From NCBI GenBank assembly GCA_947500385.1, contig CANMSA010000017.1, positions 81,053 to 145,052 on the forward strand: a stretch of DNA of 64,000 bases, given 5' to 3'. Each line of letters opens with the position of its first letter. The stretch's first letter is position 1. The notes below the pieces were generated by a model. That model was given only the letters and a program-made list of their open reading frames with translations, ran no database searches and was not told where the DNA came from. Shown in pieces: positions 62,423 to 64,000 of the stretch. This DNA is from an uncultured Flavobacteriaceae bacterium. GTDB taxonomy: Bacteria > Bacteroidota > Bacteroidia > Flavobacteriales > Flavobacteriaceae. Both the position numbers and the translations under genes were made by a program.

Positions 62423-63262
62423 TTAGTAGTCACCTAAGGTTTCCGGATTTTGATTCAAGGCAATTTTGAGTTGTTCATTGTTCGGGGCCTTCCCGTGCCA
62501 AGCATGGGTATGCATCATAAAATCAACACCATGTCCCATAACAGTATGTAAGAGCACACAAATGGGTTTTCCATTTCCGGTCTTTGCTTTGGCACGTTCC
62601 AATCCGTGAAGGATAGCATCAATGTTGTTCCCCTCTTTTATGGTGAGTACCTCCCATCCAAAAGCTTCGAACTTGCCCTTTAAATCACCTAAAGGAAGCA
62701 CCGTATCGGTAGCACCATCAATTTGCTGCCCATTATAGTCGATGGTAGCGATGAGGTTATCGACTTGGTTTCCGGCGGCGTACATAATGGCTTCCCAATT
62801 CTGTCCTTCCTGAAGCTCCCCGTCACCGTGTAGACTGAATACCAATCGATCATCCTTATTGAGCTTTTTTGAAAGAGCGGCACCAATGGCGACGGACATT
62901 CCTTGGCCGAGGGATCCGGAAGCAACGCGAATACCCGGTAGCCCTTCATGGGTCCCGGGATGCCCCTGTAACCTAGAGTTAAGTAATCGGAATGTGCTTA
63001 ATTCGGCCACCGGAAAGTACCCGCGCCTGGCCAGTGTGCTATAAAAGATCGGTGAAATATGACCATTGGAGAGGAAAAAGAGATCTTCTCCTATTCCGTT
63101 CATATCAAAACCAGGTTTCAAATGCATTATCTTATGATACAAGGCAATGAAAAATTCGGTACATCCCAAAGAAGCTCCCGGATGTCCGGAATTTACCTTG
63201 TGCACCATACGCAAGATATCTCTCCTGGTTTGTGGTATAAGCGCTTGTAATGTGTCGTTCAT
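62423..63262 (-). CDS. Transketolase, N-terminal subunit
   Basis: 279 residues with the TPP diphosphate/Mg motif 'GDGELQEGQNWEA' and 'HKVNSGHPGASLG', 'FFLSNGHISP'. It forms the alpha half of a split transketolase with the 61457-62410 product. The start overlaps nothing and lies 1 base after the transaldolase stop, so they are one operon. Confidence 0.93.
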   Translation of the reverse strand: MNDTLQALIPQTRRDILRMVHKVNSGHPGASLGCTEFFIALYHKIMHLKPGFDMNGIGEDLFFLSNGHISPIFYSTLARRGYFPVAELSTFRLLNSRLQGHPGTHEGLPGIRVASGSLGQGMSVAIGAALSKKLNKDDRLVFSLHGDGELQEGQNWEAIMYAAGNQVDNLIATIDYNGQQIDGATDTVLPLGDLKGKFEAFGWEVLTIKEGNNIDAILHGLERAKAKTGNGKPICVLLHTVMGHGVDFMMHTHAWHGKAPNNEQLKIALNQNPETLGDY

Positions 63263-63263
63263 A

Positions 63264-63917
63264 TTAGTTGCCTTTTTGGTAATCTTCCAAGAATTTTGCT
63301 AACCCAATATCGGTCAAAGGATGTTTTAAAAGCCCCATAATGGCCGACAAGGGCCCGGTCATGACATCTGAACCTAGTTTTGCACAATTAATAACATGCA
63401 TGGTATGCCGTATGGAAGCTGATAAAATTTCTGTTTCAAATGCATAGTTATCATAGATTTGTCTAATCTCAGAAATAAGGTGAAGCCCATCTGTGGCCAC
63501 ATCATCGAGTCTTCCTAAAAAGGGCGATACATAGGTCGCCCCTGCTTTGGCGGCCAGTAAAGCTTGTCCTGCCGAAAAAACCAAGGTCATGTTTGTTTTG
63601 ATTCCCTTGTCCGAAAAGTATTTACAAGCTTTCACACCTTCTTTGATCATAGGTAGTTTTACCACAATTTGGGAGTGCAATGCCGCCAGTTCTTCCCCTT
63701 CTTTGACCATGGTATCAAAATCGGTGGCGATTACCTCGGCCGAAACATCCCCGTCTACAATGTTGCAGATTGCTTTATAATGATGTAGGATATTTTCTTT
63801 GCCAGTGATGCCCTCCTTGGCCATTAAGGAAGGGTTGGTGGTTACCCCGTCTAGAACGCCTAATGCTTGCGCTTCCTTTATTTGTTCCAGGTTGGCAGTA
63901 TCAATAAAAAATTTCAT
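63264..63917 (-). CDS. Transaldolase, small (TalC/FSA) type
   Basis: 217 residues: '[16 protein letters not shown]', 'GVTTNPSL', Schiff-base Lys87 ('VVKLPM') and '[11 protein letters not shown]'. Length and motifs fit the small transaldolase/fructose-6-phosphate aldolase family. Operon position between xylA and transketolase favours transaldolase. The start is 5 bp after the xylA stop. Confidence 0.92.
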   Translation of the reverse strand: MKFFIDTANLEQIKEAQALGVLDGVTTNPSLMAKEGITGKENILHHYKAICNIVDGDVSAEVIATDFDTMVKEGEELAALHSQIVVKLPMIKEGVKACKYFSDKGIKTNMTLVFSAGQALLAAKAGATYVSPFLGRLDDVATDGLHLISEIRQIYDNYAFETEILSASIRHTMHVINCAKLGSDVMTGPLSAIMGLLKHPLTDIGLAKFLEDYQKGN

Positions 63918-63922
63918 ATCGG

Positions 63923-64000
63923 CTATATATACTGGTTAAGGATGTTCTCGAAGAGTTCCTGTTTTCCGCTTTTGGGGGCTATCTCTCCGTTTTCGGCGGC
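63923..64000 (-). CDS. xylA: Xylose isomerase, C-terminal end (partial)
   Basis: Only the last 25 residues are in the window. '[16 protein letters not shown]' matches the XylA C-terminus ('SGRQEQLENLVNHYLF' in E. coli). The operon order xylA-transaldolase-transketolase supports xylose entry into the pentose phosphate pathway. Assignment from this short tail plus context. Confidence 0.75.
   Translation of the reverse strand, partial: AAENGEIAPKSGKQELFENILNQYI

Overview
The window looks like a chromosome segment of a marine-type Flavobacteriaceae (Bacteroidota). The evidence is a giant SprB-like adhesin with a type IX secretion (T9SS) type B C-terminal domain, a second secreted protein with a T9SS type A tail, a TonB-dependent receptor, a hybrid two-component system, a sulfatase and several AraC-type regulators. 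I cannot fix the genus. No rRNA, intact tRNA or CRISPR array was seen.

Layout. (1) 3-12191: 3' part of the giant adhesin, open at the left edge. (2) 12.7-24.0 kb: an accessory island. It starts with an IntDOT-like tyrosine recombinase, followed by a compact array of four one-gene units at 14511-18833. Each unit ends in a ~190-bp structured element, and each unit's first ~10 nt are the reverse complement of the first ~10 nt of its own terminal element. That is the logic of integron gene cassettes and attC sites, but with no IntI and with different sequences. Next come a truncated bfmA mobilization-gene fragment, an oriT-like inverted-repeat region and a row of small secreted or membrane hypotheticals. 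The island is bounded by direct repeats that resemble integrase arm sites and a tRNA-Pro 3' end. (3) 24250-28305 (-): secreted beta-propeller/Ig-like/beta-trefoil protein. (4) 28957-42585: a regulator and a polysaccharide utilization locus with fructan features (HTCS with a sugar-binding sensor, MFS sugar transporter, TonB receptor, GH32, GH-A-type hydrolase, sulfatase). (5) 43186-51617: a metabolic or detoxification cluster built from paralogous pairs (two isochorismatase-like and two alpha/beta hydrolases), with DoxX, a SnoaL-like protein, an outer-membrane channel, a cNMP-binding/thioredoxin-reductase fusion and a small GNAT. (6) 51670-59953: regulators, including a sigma54 activator with six tandem GAF units and a Crp/Fnr protein, with YceI and SDR genes. 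(7) 60107-61183: a secreted protein with 29-residue repeats. (8) 61457-64000 (-): the end of a pentose operon, xylA - transaldolase - split transketolase.

How the genes fit together. The PUL would bind a fructose-containing glycan at the cell surface, cleave and desulfate it, and import the sugar under HTCS control. The pentose operon would feed xylose carbon into the non-oxidative pentose phosphate pathway. The island is the most novel part: it looks like a Bacteroidota-specific gene-cassette platform in which an IntDOT-class recombinase may play the part IntI plays in classical integrons.
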